64,000 bases of DNA, taken from NCBI RefSeq assembly GCF_018860245.1, contig NZ_JAHKPD010000024.1, positions 1 to 64,000 of the forward strand, read 5' to 3'. Below, one piece after another: positions 43,935-53,222 of the stretch (within the stretch, counting starts at the first letter, position 1; every line of letters begins with the position of its first letter). Both the position numbers and the translations under genes were made by a program. Under the pieces are notes generated by a model. The model did no database searches, was not told where the DNA came from, and saw only the letters and a list, made by a program, of their open reading frames with translations. The DNA is from Pseudotamlana agarivorans. Its GTDB lineage: Bacteria; Bacteroidota; Bacteroidia; Flavobacteriales; Flavobacteriaceae.

Positions 43935-45194
43935 ATGAGAGATTTATTTGATAAAATTTACAAGGATAAAGGACCATTAGGAAAATGGGCTTCTCAGGCT
44001 GAAGGATACTTTGTGTTTCCTAAACTAGAAGGAGAAATTTCTAACCGTATGAAATTTCAAGGTAAAGACGTTATCACTTGGAGTATAAATGATTATTTAG
44101 GTTTAGCAAATCATCCAGAGGTAAGAAAAGTAGATGCTGAAGCAGCTGCCCAGTATGGCTCTGCCTATCCAATGGGAGCTAGAATGATGTCTGGTCATAC
44201 AGATTTACATGAAAAACTTCAAAATGAATTAGCATCTTTTGTTGAAAAAGAAGCGTCTTATCTTTTAAATTTTGGATATCAAGGAATGGTTTCTACCATT
44301 GATGCCTTGGTTTCGAAAGATGATATTATTGTTTACGATGTTGATGCTCACGCCTGTATTATTGATGGTGTGCGTTTACATATGGGGAAACGTTTTACAT
44401 ACAAACATAATGATGTTGAAAGTTTAGAGAAAAACTTAGAGCGTGCTACTAAAATGGCAGAACAAACAGGTGGAGGAATTCTAGTGATTTCTGAAGGTGT
44501 TTTTGGAATGCGTGGTGAGCAAGGACGTTTAAAAGAAATTGTTGAACTTAAAAAGAAATTTAATTTCAGACTATTTGTTGATGATGCTCATGGTTTCGGA
44601 ACCTTAGGAGCAACAGGGGCAGGAGCAGGAGAAGAGCAAGGTGTACAAGCAGATATTGATGTGTACTTTGCAACATTCGCAAAATCTTTGGCGAGTACAG
44701 GAGCTTTTATTGCAGGTGATCAAGAAATTATTGATTATTTAAAGTATAATTTACGTTCACAAATGTTTGCAAAATCTTTGCAAATGCAATTAGTGGTAGG
44801 AGCACTTAAGCGATTAGAAATGCTTAAAACAATGCCAGAGCTTAAAAATAAATTATGGGAAAATGTTAACGCATTACAATCAGGTTTAAAAGAGCGTGGT
44901 TTTGATATTGGAACGACTCAAAGTTGTGTAACACCAGTATACTTAAAAGGGAGTATACCTGAAGCAATGGCTTTAGTGCGTGATTTACGTGAAAATTATG
45001 GAATATTCTGTTCTATAGTTGTTTACCCAGTAATACCTAAAGGTTTAATTCTATTAAGATTAATACCTACATCAACACATACTTTACAAGACGTTTCGGA
45101 AACATTAGATGCTTTTGATGCGATTCGTGAGCGTTTAGAAAACGGAACTTACAAGCGCTTATCCGCAGCTGTTATGGCGGCAATGGGCGAGTAG
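43935..45194 (+). CDS. AONS-family PLP acyltransferase, probable cysteate-C-fatty acyltransferase (CapB-like)
   Basis: The 419-aa alpha-oxoamine synthase-family enzyme has SINDYLGLANHP, the glycine loop after GSAYPMGARMMSGH, VDDAHGFGTLG and PLP-binding Lys250 in FAKSL. The family includes AONS (BioF), KBL and serine palmitoyltransferase. No biotin genes lie nearby. The sequence differs from typical Bacteroides Spt around the N terminus (WASQAEGYFVFP). With the cysteine-synthase-like gene upstream, the best inference is acylation of cysteate to 3-keto-capnine in sulfonolipid synthesis. These lipids are needed for gliding in flavobacteria. Confidence 0.78.
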   Translation: MRDLFDKIYKDKGPLGKWASQAEGYFVFPKLEGEISNRMKFQGKDVITWSINDYLGLANHPEVRKVDAEAAAQYGSAYPMGARMMSGHTDLHEKLQNELASFVEKEASYLLNFGYQGMVSTIDALVSKDDIIVYDVDAHACIIDGVRLHMGKRFTYKHNDVESLEKNLERATKMAEQTGGGILVISEGVFGMRGEQGRLKEIVELKKKFNFRLFVDDAHGFGTLGATGAGAGEEQGVQADIDVYFATFAKSLASTGAFIAGDQEIIDYLKYNLRSQMFAKSLQMQLVVGALKRLEMLKTMPELKNKLWENVNALQSGLKERGFDIGTTQSCVTPVYLKGSIPEAMALVRDLRENYGIFCSIVVYPVIPKGLILLRLIPTSTHTLQDVSETLDAFDAIRERLENGTYKRLSAAVMAAMGE

Positions 45195-45217
45195 TTTTAC
45201 TAAGATACTTATATAAT

Positions 45218-45253
45218 AAAAAAATCCGATTCAGTTTTGAATCGGATTTTTTT
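45218..45253. terminator. Bidirectional terminator between the acyltransferase and the GNAT-fold gene
   Basis: ATCCGATTCA and TGAATCGGAT pair around a GTTT loop, with seven A residues before and seven T residues after. It serves two convergent genes. Confidence 0.88.
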
Positions 45254-45306
45254 ATGAATTTATTTCACTTTTTTGTGTAATATAAAAAACAGGATACATT
45301 CAATAT

Positions 45307-46428
45307 TTAAGTAAGTTCTTTTCTGAACGTTTTTCTGCGTTTTAAAACTTTAGGATCAAAATGCTTCCAGATTTTCTTTATAGCTTCATTGTCTTCTAGT
45401 TCGGGTGTGCGATAACAGGTTTCAATGCCTCGTTTTTTGAATGTTTCGTAATATTCATTAAAAATAACCGCATGTACACCTTTGTTTTGATAATCTGGAT
45501 GCACCCCAATTAAATAGAAGTCAGCTGTTTTACTGTTCTTCTTAGCGTCTAAAATGTGTTTGAACCCGAATGGGAATAGTCTTCCTTTGGCCTTTTGCAA
45601 AGCTTCCGAAAATGAAGGCATAACTATAGCAAAAGCAACTAACTCATTTTGTTCATCAAGGACAAATTTTATAAATTCGGGATTTATGAAGCTTATAAAT
45701 TTCTTTTTAAAATAAGCCTTTTGAATATCGTTGATGGCAACAAAAGAAGATAACGATGCATATGTTGTATTGAATAAATCAAACATTTTATCCACATAAG
45801 GCATCACATCATCTGTTTTAGCAAAATTAAGTGCTCTTAGTTTATAACGCCTCTTTATGATTTCTTGAGCCTTATAAAAGAATTCAGGTTTCACATTTTC
45901 AAACGGAAAAACACTTTCTATATATGTTTTTTCAACTTTAAAACCAGCAGCCTCGTAGTGTTTAATATAATAGGCGTGATTATACCATGTTACCATGCTT
46001 GAAATAGAGTCGAAGCCTTCGGTTAAAACCCCTACCTTGTCAAGATTTGAAAAACCTACTGGGCCTTCGGTATATTCTAATTGGTGTTTTTTTCCTATTT
46101 CAATAACTTTGTCTAAAAGTGTTTTAGAAACTTCTAAATCGTCAATAAAATCAAACCATCCAAAACGCATTTTTTTTTGGTTTTGACCATTAATTTCAAG
46201 CCAATTAACTATTGCTGCAACTCTTCCAACGATTTCATTGTCCTTGTAGGCTAGAAATAAGCGAGCTTCAGCATCATTAAAAACAGGGTTTTCCTTTTTG
46301 TTAAATGATTTGATTTCTTGGCTTATAATTGGAGGAGTCCAATATTTAGAGTCTTTATATAATTTAAAGGGGAACTTAACAAATGCTTTAAGTTCCTTTT
46401 TTGTTTTAACTTCCTTAAGTTTTATCAT
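45307..46428 (-). CDS. GNAT-fold N-acyltransferase-like protein
   Basis: The 373-aa protein is a two-lobed GNAT-like fold. The N half has LFLAYKDNEIVGRVAAIVN and GFSNLDKVGVLTEGFD. The C half has DFYLIGVHPDYQNKGVHAVIFNEYY, the acyl-CoA pyrophosphate loop. It begins with a segment typical of a Bacteroidota family often left as hypothetical. Bacterial ceramide synthase (bCerS) is of the same superfamily and similar size. Being convergent with the probable capnine synthase gene, it could be the N-acyltransferase turning capnine into sulfobacin-type lipid. That is inference. Confidence 0.7.
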   Translation of the reverse strand: MIKLKEVKTKKELKAFVKFPFKLYKDSKYWTPPIISQEIKSFNKKENPVFNDAEARLFLAYKDNEIVGRVAAIVNWLEINGQNQKKMRFGWFDFIDDLEVSKTLLDKVIEIGKKHQLEYTEGPVGFSNLDKVGVLTEGFDSISSMVTWYNHAYYIKHYEAAGFKVEKTYIESVFPFENVKPEFFYKAQEIIKRRYKLRALNFAKTDDVMPYVDKMFDLFNTTYASLSSFVAINDIQKAYFKKKFISFINPEFIKFVLDEQNELVAFAIVMPSFSEALQKAKGRLFPFGFKHILDAKKNSKTADFYLIGVHPDYQNKGVHAVIFNEYYETFKKRGIETCYRTPELEDNEAIKKIWKHFDPKVLKRRKTFRKELT

Positions 46429-46459
46429 ACTTTAATAACGCGTTCTAAGGCGTGTAGAA

Positions 46460-47470
46460 TCAATCAAAATCGATATCCTCTTTTTTTCTTTTTTCAATAG
46501 GTTCTGGCTCAGAATCTTTTTTCTTTTTATCGGTATTACCTACATTATTAGGAACTCCATTTTTTAAGTCTTCAACATCATTGTTTTTGTTAGGAGCTTT
46601 GTCCTTATGGAAGTCTAATCTGTAAGATGCGCCAAAATTAACACTAAAAACAGCTGGCGTATCCTTAGTATTGAAAGTAATCGCACTGTCCAGTTGAAAG
46701 TTTTTATTCCACAAGTAAGCGCCTCCAAGTCTAAATAAATTATCCGCATAAAAATCACTCTTAATCCCTTGGGTTTCTCCAAATATAACCCATTTCATAC
46801 TTACGGCATGCGTTAGGGTTAAAATGTATTGAAAATCCGATTGATCGGTACCAATTCTATCTTTAATAAAATTCATAACAAATACCCAGCCACTTGCAAA
46901 ATTGTTTTGTGTGGCAATCATAACTTTTGGACTAAAGCCTTCAATACCACTAGCTGTAAACGGATTATCCGCCGAATCTATATTGCCACCAACATAAACC
47001 GAGACTGCAGGAATTAATGACTTCCATTTAAATGCTCGATTCGCTTTCCAGCTGTATAAGTTCGGTTTATCTTCTGGTTTGTTTTTAAGAGGATCGAAAA
47101 CTAAATATTTCGCACCAATGGTAAAATATTTAAAGTTAGATCTTTTGTAGTCGGTGTCGTAATCAGAAGCGAATTTTTTGGTGTCATTTTGGTAAGTTCC
47201 TTCCAGGCTAATCTCTAAAGGTTCCCAAAGTAGGCCATATCGCGCAGCGAAATCTACACCAAAACCAGTGGCTTCATAGGTAGCTGCAGGGGTTCGCTCT
47301 TCTTTATTAAAATAAGGTCCAACCTCAAATTGAACGACATTAGTGCCTACAGAAAAAGCACTTCTAGACACACCAGGTCTATTCGAATTAATCACTTCTG
47401 TGTATTGGCAAAAACCTTGGGATGAGGCTAGGCATAATAGAATAATTAGCGTAGATTTTACTAGGTTCAT
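46460..47470 (-). CDS. Outer-membrane protein of the phenol-degradation MetA-like family
   Basis: The 336-aa protein has a signal peptide (cleavage near residue 21, after GFCQ). A beta-barrel of about 260 residues follows, with TEVINSNRPGVSRSAFSVG at the start, typical of the putative MetA-pathway/transporter family in Bacteroidota. The last 55 residues are a charged, low-complexity tail rich in Lys, Asp, Glu and Asn. Role unknown. Downstream of it, 32 bases away on the same strand, lies the GNAT-fold gene. Confidence 0.7.
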   Translation of the reverse strand: MNLVKSTLIILLCLASSQGFCQYTEVINSNRPGVSRSAFSVGTNVVQFEVGPYFNKEERTPAATYEATGFGVDFAARYGLLWEPLEISLEGTYQNDTKKFASDYDTDYKRSNFKYFTIGAKYLVFDPLKNKPEDKPNLYSWKANRAFKWKSLIPAVSVYVGGNIDSADNPFTASGIEGFSPKVMIATQNNFASGWVFVMNFIKDRIGTDQSDFQYILTLTHAVSMKWVIFGETQGIKSDFYADNLFRLGGAYLWNKNFQLDSAITFNTKDTPAVFSVNFGASYRLDFHKDKAPNKNNDVEDLKNGVPNNVGNTDKKKKDSEPEPIEKRKKEDIDFD

Positions 47471-47615
47471 AGGCGGTGGTTCAAAAAATGTTTAATTGTC
47501 AAGTTATTAAACGCTCCCCAAATATAGATATTTTATACTTTTTTTATCATTTTTCAGCTTTTTTTCAGAAGATAGAATTGTATTTTTGCTATCAATTACA
47601 AATAAAAGTTAAAAA

Positions 47616-47879
47616 ATGGGGTTATTAAGAACCATACTTATAATTGCGTTAGTTTATTACGGTCTGAAAATTCTTTCAAGAATATTCGCACCTTTTTTAA
47701 TGAAATACGTTTCAAAAAAGGCTGAAGAACGTTTTGGAGGGCAATTTGGTCAGTTTCAAAGAGAACCAAAAAAGGAAAACTCTAAACAAGAAGGAGAAGT
47801 TACTATTGATAAAATTCCACAAACAAAAACTTCAAATAAAAAAGTAGGTGATTATGTTGATTTCGAAGAAATAGATTAA
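47616..47879 (+). CDS. DUF4834 small membrane protein
   Basis: The 87-aa product has an N-terminal hydrophobic helix (about 5-30, LLRTILIIALVYYGLKIL). A polar tail ends VGDYVDFEEID, a conserved signature of DUF4834 in flavobacteria. Function unknown. It is 31 bases before the YfhO gene on the same strand and is a regular neighbour of it as far as I recall, suggesting a shared membrane process. Confidence 0.85.
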   Translation: MGLLRTILIIALVYYGLKILSRIFAPFLMKYVSKKAEERFGGQFGQFQREPKKENSKQEGEVTIDKIPQTKTSNKKVGDYVDFEEID

Positions 47880-47910
47880 TTTTCGCAATCATTAGAATAA
47901 AAGCCAATCT

Positions 47911-50346
47911 ATGCCATTTTCATTTAAAAAGTTTTTACCACACATATTAATACTTCTAGGTTTTGTAATTATTTCCCTAGCTTATTTCAGCCCTGTTTTA
48001 AAAGGAAAGGCGATTTATCAGAACGATATTGTTCAGTTTATCGGAATGAGTAAGCAGCAAACCGATTTTCGAGCAAAAACAGGCGAGGAAACTTATTGGA
48101 CAAACAGTGCTTTTGGAGGCATGCCTACGTATCAGTTAGGTGCCAAATATCCACACAATTACATTAAAAAGTTAGATTTAGCACTTCGTTTCTTACCGAG
48201 ACCTGCAGATTACCTTTTTCTTTATTTATTGAGTTTTTATATATTTTTATTAAGCTTAAAAGTAGATTATAAACTTGCTGCACTTGGTGCTTTAGCTTTT
48301 GGGTTTTCAACCTATTTAATTATTATTCTAGGAGTGGGGCATAATAGTAAAGCTCACGCTATCGCTTATATGCCATTGGTTTTAAGTGGTATTATTTTAG
48401 TTTTTAGGAAGAGATACATTTGGGGTTTTTTGTTAACAGTAGTTGCGATGGGTTTAGAGTTGGTGTCAAACCATTTTCAAATGACTTATTATCTAATGTT
48501 TTTGGTGATTGTATTGGGAATCGCCTATTTGGTTGATGCTTATAAAAAGAAAACTCTGCTACAATATTATAAATCTGTTGGTATTTTAGTTGGAGCAGTA
48601 GTACTTTCAATTGCTTTGAATGCTACAAATATTTTAGCAACACAAGAGTATGTTAAGGAGAGTAAACGTAGTAAAAGTGAATTAACAATTAATCCTGATG
48701 GTTCACCAAAAGTAGCATCCAATGGTTTAGATAGAGATTATATTACACAGTTTAGTTATGGTATTGTTGAAACTTTTAATTTATTCATCCCAAGGTTTGT
48801 TGGTGGAGGGAATTATGAAGATGTTGGTAAAGAATCTGCCACATATAATGCGTACCGTAAACTAGGGGCTACGACAACACAGGCTTTACAAGAATCGAAG
48901 CGTGCGCCTTTATATTGGGGTAATCAACCTATTGTTGAAGCACCTGCTTATATAGGGGCTGTTGTTTTATTCTTATTTGTTTTTGCATTGTTTCTTGTGC
49001 GTGGACGTTTAAAATGGTGGCTTGTAGGCGGAACGATATTATCTCTATTGCTTTCATACGGAAAAAATTTAGGGTTCTTAACCGATTTCTTTATCGATTT
49101 TGTTCCATTATATAATAAATTTAGAGCCGTAAGCTCCATACAAGTTCTTTTAGAATTATGTATACCTGCTTTAGCGATTTTTGGTTTGGTTGGGTTGTTT
49201 AATAATGCAATTGAAAAAGAAGAAAAGTTAAATGCTTTAAAATTTACAGCCATAATTACCGGAGGACTTACTTTGGTTTTCTTATTATTTAAATCTTATT
49301 TATTTGATTTCGTGGGTATTAATGATGGTGTGTATCGTCAGAATTACGGACAGGATTTTGTTGATGCCATTAGGTCTGATAGGAAATCTGTATTTACAAA
49401 AGATAGTTTAAGAACTTTGGTGTTGGTTTTATTTTCAGCAGGGGCTATTTTTATGTTTTTAAAGGATAAGTTGAAAGAAAAATGGGTGATTACTGCTTTT
49501 TGTTTCCTTATTTTATTCGATTTAGTTGGAGTAGATAGACGCTATGTGAATAATGATGATTTTGTTTCAGGTGTAAAAATGAGCAAGCCGTTTCAGGCTT
49601 CAGAAGTTGATAAATATATTTTACAGGACACTACTAATTATCGTGTTTATGATTTAGTTTCTGGACCTTCAAAGCCTTCATATTATCATAATTCATTAAA
49701 TGGTTATAATGCTGCGGAATTAAGACGTTATCGTGAGGTGTTTGATTTTTATATTTCAAAAAACAACATAAATGTCCTCAGTATGTTGAATACAAAATAT
49801 ATCGTTGCTCAGGATGATAAGGGGAATGCATTTCCGTATGAAAATGAGGAGATAAATGGAAACGCATGGTTTATTGATAGTTTAAAAGTTGTTAATTCTG
49901 CCAATGAAGAAATTTTAGAATTAGACAGTTTAAATACGAAAATGACTGCTGTTTACATGCCTCATGTAGCTAGTGAGCTTGTTGGAGAACACAAGGGTGG
50001 TTTTAAGAATGATTCGGTTTCATCCATTAATTTATTGGATTATAAGCCAAATTATTTGAAGTATAAGTCTAACAATAAAAATGATGGTTTTGCTGTCTTT
50101 TCAGAAATTTATTATGGTAATGGATGGAAGGTTTTTGTTGATGGTGAACCAGCTAATTTTATGCGTGTAAACTATATTTTAAGAGGTATGCCTGTCCCTG
50201 CTGGAAGTCATGTTATAGAATTTAAGTTTGATCCAGACGTTGTTAAAACCGGAAGTAAAATTACACTTGCAAGTTCGGTGTTACTAGTTATTTTATTGTT
50301 GTGTGGGCTGTTTTATGAATTCAGGCGCAAACCTGAAAACTCATAA
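47911..50346 (+). CDS. YfhO-family polytopic membrane protein (GT-C-like)
   Basis: The 811-aa protein has about twelve hydrophobic helices and a large C-terminal periplasmic-type domain (about 565-785). After the first helix comes GKAIYQNDIVQFIGM, where acidic residues of GT-C glycosyltransferases usually lie. The NSAFGGMPTYQ segment and the final GMPVPAGSHVIEFKFDP are typical of YfhO. Members glycosylate cell-surface polymers such as lipoteichoic acid in Firmicutes. It precedes a glycosyltransferase and a flippase, which supports a role in surface-glycan assembly. Confidence 0.87.
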   Translation: MPFSFKKFLPHILILLGFVIISLAYFSPVLKGKAIYQNDIVQFIGMSKQQTDFRAKTGEETYWTNSAFGGMPTYQLGAKYPHNYIKKLDLALRFLPRPADYLFLYLLSFYIFLLSLKVDYKLAALGALAFGFSTYLIIILGVGHNSKAHAIAYMPLVLSGIILVFRKRYIWGFLLTVVAMGLELVSNHFQMTYYLMFLVIVLGIAYLVDAYKKKTLLQYYKSVGILVGAVVLSIALNATNILATQEYVKESKRSKSELTINPDGSPKVASNGLDRDYITQFSYGIVETFNLFIPRFVGGGNYEDVGKESATYNAYRKLGATTTQALQESKRAPLYWGNQPIVEAPAYIGAVVLFLFVFALFLVRGRLKWWLVGGTILSLLLSYGKNLGFLTDFFIDFVPLYNKFRAVSSIQVLLELCIPALAIFGLVGLFNNAIEKEEKLNALKFTAIITGGLTLVFLLFKSYLFDFVGINDGVYRQNYGQDFVDAIRSDRKSVFTKDSLRTLVLVLFSAGAIFMFLKDKLKEKWVITAFCFLILFDLVGVDRRYVNNDDFVSGVKMSKPFQASEVDKYILQDTTNYRVYDLVSGPSKPSYYHNSLNGYNAAELRRYREVFDFYISKNNINVLSMLNTKYIVAQDDKGNAFPYENEEINGNAWFIDSLKVVNSANEEILELDSLNTKMTAVYMPHVASELVGEHKGGFKNDSVSSINLLDYKPNYLKYKSNNKNDGFAVFSEIYYGNGWKVFVDGEPANFMRVNYILRGMPVPAGSHVIEFKFDPDVVKTGSKITLASSVLLVILLLCGLFYEFRRKPENS

Positions 50347-50399
50347 AAAGACTAAAATTTAGCGATTTAGATTTTTTAAAATCCAATTTACAGATTTCA

Positions 50400-51680
50400 A
50401 TGGAACAAAAAAAAGTGCTAATTATAGCCTATTATTGGCCACCTGCGGGAGGTCCTGGGGTGCAGCGCTGGTTGAAATTTATAAAATACTTACCTGAGTT
50501 CAATATTGAACCTGTTGTTTATGTGCCGGAAAACGCTAACTACCCTTTGCTTGATGAGAGTTTATCTTCAGAAGTTTCGAGTGCATTAACGGTAATAAAA
50601 CAACCAATTAAAGAGCCATACAAATTGGCCGGTGTATTTTCTAAAAATTCATCTAAAACAATTAGTAAAGGGATTATTTCAGAAGAAAAAAAACAATCAG
50701 TACTAGAAAAACTTATGCTTTTTGTTCGAGGTAATTTTTTTATACCAGATGCTCGAGTGGGTTGGGTGAAACCTTCTGTGAGATATCTTTCTGATTATAT
50801 TGAAAAAGAAAAAATTACTACCATTATTACTTCAGGGCCACCACATAGCATGCATCTTATTGGTTTGCAGCTTAAAGAAAGGCTGGGAGTTCAGTGGTTG
50901 GCTGATTTTAGAGATCCATGGACCACAATTGGATATCATAAGCAATTAAAATTGACGGCGTCTTCGGAAAGAAAACATAAGTCTTTTGAAAAGCAGGTGT
51001 TAAATAAAGCCGATCAAATAATAGTGACAAGTTTTACGACAAAGACAGAATTTCTAAATATCACAGACAAACCTATCGAAGTTATTACTAACGGATATGA
51101 TGATGAAGTTTCAATGGCTTGTAAGATGGATTCAAAGTTTTCTTTAGCCCATATAGGTTCTCTATTATCCAAAAGGAATCCTGAAATCTTATGGCGTGCT
51201 TTAAGTGAATTGGTGAATGAAAATGTAGAATTTTCTAAAGATTTTCAGTTGAATTTTATTGGTTCGGTAAGTGAAGATGTGATTAATTCTATTAAGATTC
51301 ATGGTTTAAGTAGTTTTTTAAATGATGAGGGTTATGTTTCGCACAGTGAGTCTGTTGTGTTTCAGAAAAAATCACAAATTTTACTGCTAATTGAAATTGA
51401 TTCTGAAGAAACCAAATGTATTATTCCTGGAAAATTATTTGAATATATGGTTTCAAATAGACCTATAGTAGCTATTGGTCCGAAGGGGTGGGATGTTGAA
51501 AAAATCATAAAAGAAACCAATACAGGGAATTGTTTTAATTATAATGATTTTGACCTTTTAAAAAACACTATTTTAGAGCATTATTATGCTTTTAAAAAAG
51601 GGAGGTTGCAAACACATCCAATAGGGTTGCAGAAATATCACAGAAAAGCATTAACAAAATCTTTGTCAAAAATGCTTTAA
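50400..51680 (+). CDS. Glycosyltransferase (GT4/GT1-like)
   Basis: The 426-aa protein has a GT-B fold. AYYWPPAGGPGVQRWLKFIKYL is the N-terminal glycine-rich loop, shown here only in part: WPPAGGPGVQRW near residues 13-24. The C lobe has IPGKLFEYMVSNRPIVAIG, the donor-binding E-containing motif. It transfers a sugar from a nucleotide donor to a surface-glycan intermediate; identity unknown. It lies 53 bases after YfhO and directly abuts the flippase gene, with no spacer. Confidence 0.85.
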   Translation: MEQKKVLIIAYYWPPAGGPGVQRWLKFIKYLPEFNIEPVVYVPENANYPLLDESLSSEVSSALTVIKQPIKEPYKLAGVFSKNSSKTISKGIISEEKKQSVLEKLMLFVRGNFFIPDARVGWVKPSVRYLSDYIEKEKITTIITSGPPHSMHLIGLQLKERLGVQWLADFRDPWTTIGYHKQLKLTASSERKHKSFEKQVLNKADQIIVTSFTTKTEFLNITDKPIEVITNGYDDEVSMACKMDSKFSLAHIGSLLSKRNPEILWRALSELVNENVEFSKDFQLNFIGSVSEDVINSIKIHGLSSFLNDEGYVSHSESVVFQKKSQILLLIEIDSEETKCIIPGKLFEYMVSNRPIVAIGPKGWDVEKIIKETNTGNCFNYNDFDLLKNTILEHYYAFKKGRLQTHPIGLQKYHRKALTKSLSKML

Positions 51681-53138
51681 ATGGGAGTCGTTGCAATACA
51701 GTCTTTTAAAAATATTCTTTCTACTTACCTTGGTTTTTTTGTTGGCGCAATAAATACTTTATTTCTTTATACCGAATTTTTAAGTGATGAGTATTATGGC
51801 ATGGTTAGTTATATGTTGTCACTTGCTTATGTTGTAATGCCAATTATGGCTTTAGGAATGCATAATACTTTGGTAAAATTTTATTCTTCCTTCAAAACAA
51901 GGGTGTCATTGAATAGTTTTTTAACATTGATGCTGTTTTTGCCTTTGTTAGTGATTATTCCTGTTGTAATAATTACTTATTTCGGTTATGAAACTATTGC
52001 TGATTTACTTTCCAAAAAAAATGCCATTATTAAAGGTTATTTGTGGCATACTGTATTTATAGCGATTGCTTTGGCGTATTTTGAGGTGTTTTTTGCATGG
52101 GCTAAAGTGCAGATGCAAACGGTGGTTGGTAACTTTATGAAAGAGGTATTTCACCGAGTTGGCACTATGGTTTTGTTGTTTTTGCTATATTTTAAAGTGA
52201 TTGGTGTTGAGCAATTTATGAATGGGATTGTTGTGGTGTATATACTTCGGATGATAGTCATGAAAATTTATGCGTTTAGTGTTAAGTTTCCTGTGATTTC
52301 ATTTAAGCGCCTTAATAGTCTAGGCAGTATTCTAAATTATTCATTATTAATAATCATAGCCGGGTCAATCGCTACTGTTTTGTTAGATATTGATAAGGTT
52401 ATGCTTGGACATTATATTGAAATTAAGGAGGTTGCATATTACAGCGTAGCCATTTTTATAACGGCTGTTATTGGTGTGCCTCAGCGATCTATGCATCAAA
52501 TTTTAATGCCTTTATCTGCTAAGTATCTGAATGATAGAGATTTTGAATCTTTGGGAAATTTATATAAACGAAGTTCTTTAAACTTGCTTGCAGTAGGAGG
52601 TTTTATTTTCTTGTTAATTGTTTTAAATATTAATGAGTTGTATTATATCATACCAGAAGAGTTTAGCGGTGGCTTGTTTGTTGTATTTATTATTAGTATT
52701 TCGAAGCTTTATGATACAGCATTAGGAAGCAATAATGCCATTTTGTTTAATAGTGATTATTACAGAATCGTATTGGTGCTAGGTGTTGTATTAGTGGTGC
52801 TAATGGTGTTGTTGAATATGTTTTTTATTCCTAGGTTAGGTATTAATGGTGCGGGTTTAGCTACTTTTATAGCGATTTTTTCATATAATTCAGTTAAGCT
52901 GTATTTTGTTTACCGTAAGTTTAATATGTTCCCTTTTACAATTGATTCATTAAAGATAGGAGGTTTGGTTTTAGTAAGTGTGCTGCTATTTTATTTTTGG
53001 GAATTCCCTTTTCATCCTGTTGTAAATATTGCACTGAAATCAACTTTAGTTGCTATTCTTTATGGGGGGGTGGTGTATCGTTATAATTTTTCTGAAGATC
53101 TAACATCTCTTGTAAATCGCTTCTTGAAATTAAAATAA
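51681..53138 (+). CDS. Oligosaccharide flippase family protein (Wzx/MurJ-like)
   Basis: A 485-aa membrane protein with about twelve to fourteen hydrophobic helices, of the polysaccharide flippase family that moves lipid-linked oligosaccharides across the inner membrane. LDIDKVMLGHYIEIKEVAYYSVAIFI and FIPRLGINGAGLAT are the usual signatures of the family. Its ATG follows the stop of the glycosyltransferase gene with no gap, so the two are translationally coupled. Together with YfhO and DUF4834 it forms a surface-glycan operon. Confidence 0.87.
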   Translation: MGVVAIQSFKNILSTYLGFFVGAINTLFLYTEFLSDEYYGMVSYMLSLAYVVMPIMALGMHNTLVKFYSSFKTRVSLNSFLTLMLFLPLLVIIPVVIITYFGYETIADLLSKKNAIIKGYLWHTVFIAIALAYFEVFFAWAKVQMQTVVGNFMKEVFHRVGTMVLLFLLYFKVIGVEQFMNGIVVVYILRMIVMKIYAFSVKFPVISFKRLNSLGSILNYSLLIIIAGSIATVLLDIDKVMLGHYIEIKEVAYYSVAIFITAVIGVPQRSMHQILMPLSAKYLNDRDFESLGNLYKRSSLNLLAVGGFIFLLIVLNINELYYIIPEEFSGGLFVVFIISISKLYDTALGSNNAILFNSDYYRIVLVLGVVLVVLMVLLNMFFIPRLGINGAGLATFIAIFSYNSVKLYFVYRKFNMFPFTIDSLKIGGLVLVSVLLFYFWEFPFHPVVNIALKSTLVAILYGGVVYRYNFSEDLTSLVNRFLKLK

Positions 53139-53162
53139 GGTAACTTTAGTAGAAAAAGAAAA

Positions 53163-53193
53163 CCCCACAATGTTAAAAAAAACATGTGCGGGG
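53163..53193 (-). terminator. Probable terminator after the low-complexity secreted gene
   Basis: CCCC at 53163-53166 and CGGGG ending at 53193, with further imperfect pairing (ACA/TGT and ATGTT/AACAT), form a hairpin with an A-rich loop. On the minus strand it is followed by TTTTCTTTTT. It lies about 30 bases past the stop of the gene at 53223. Confidence 0.5.
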
Positions 53194-53222
53194 ATTTCAA
53201 TACTAACCAACCAAAAAAGTCT

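Noticed and set aside
43935-45194. BioF or glycine C-acetyltransferase
   Set aside because: No biotin or threonine-degradation genes are adjacent, and the cysteine-synthase-like neighbour fits sulfonolipid synthesis better; phylogeny would be decisive.
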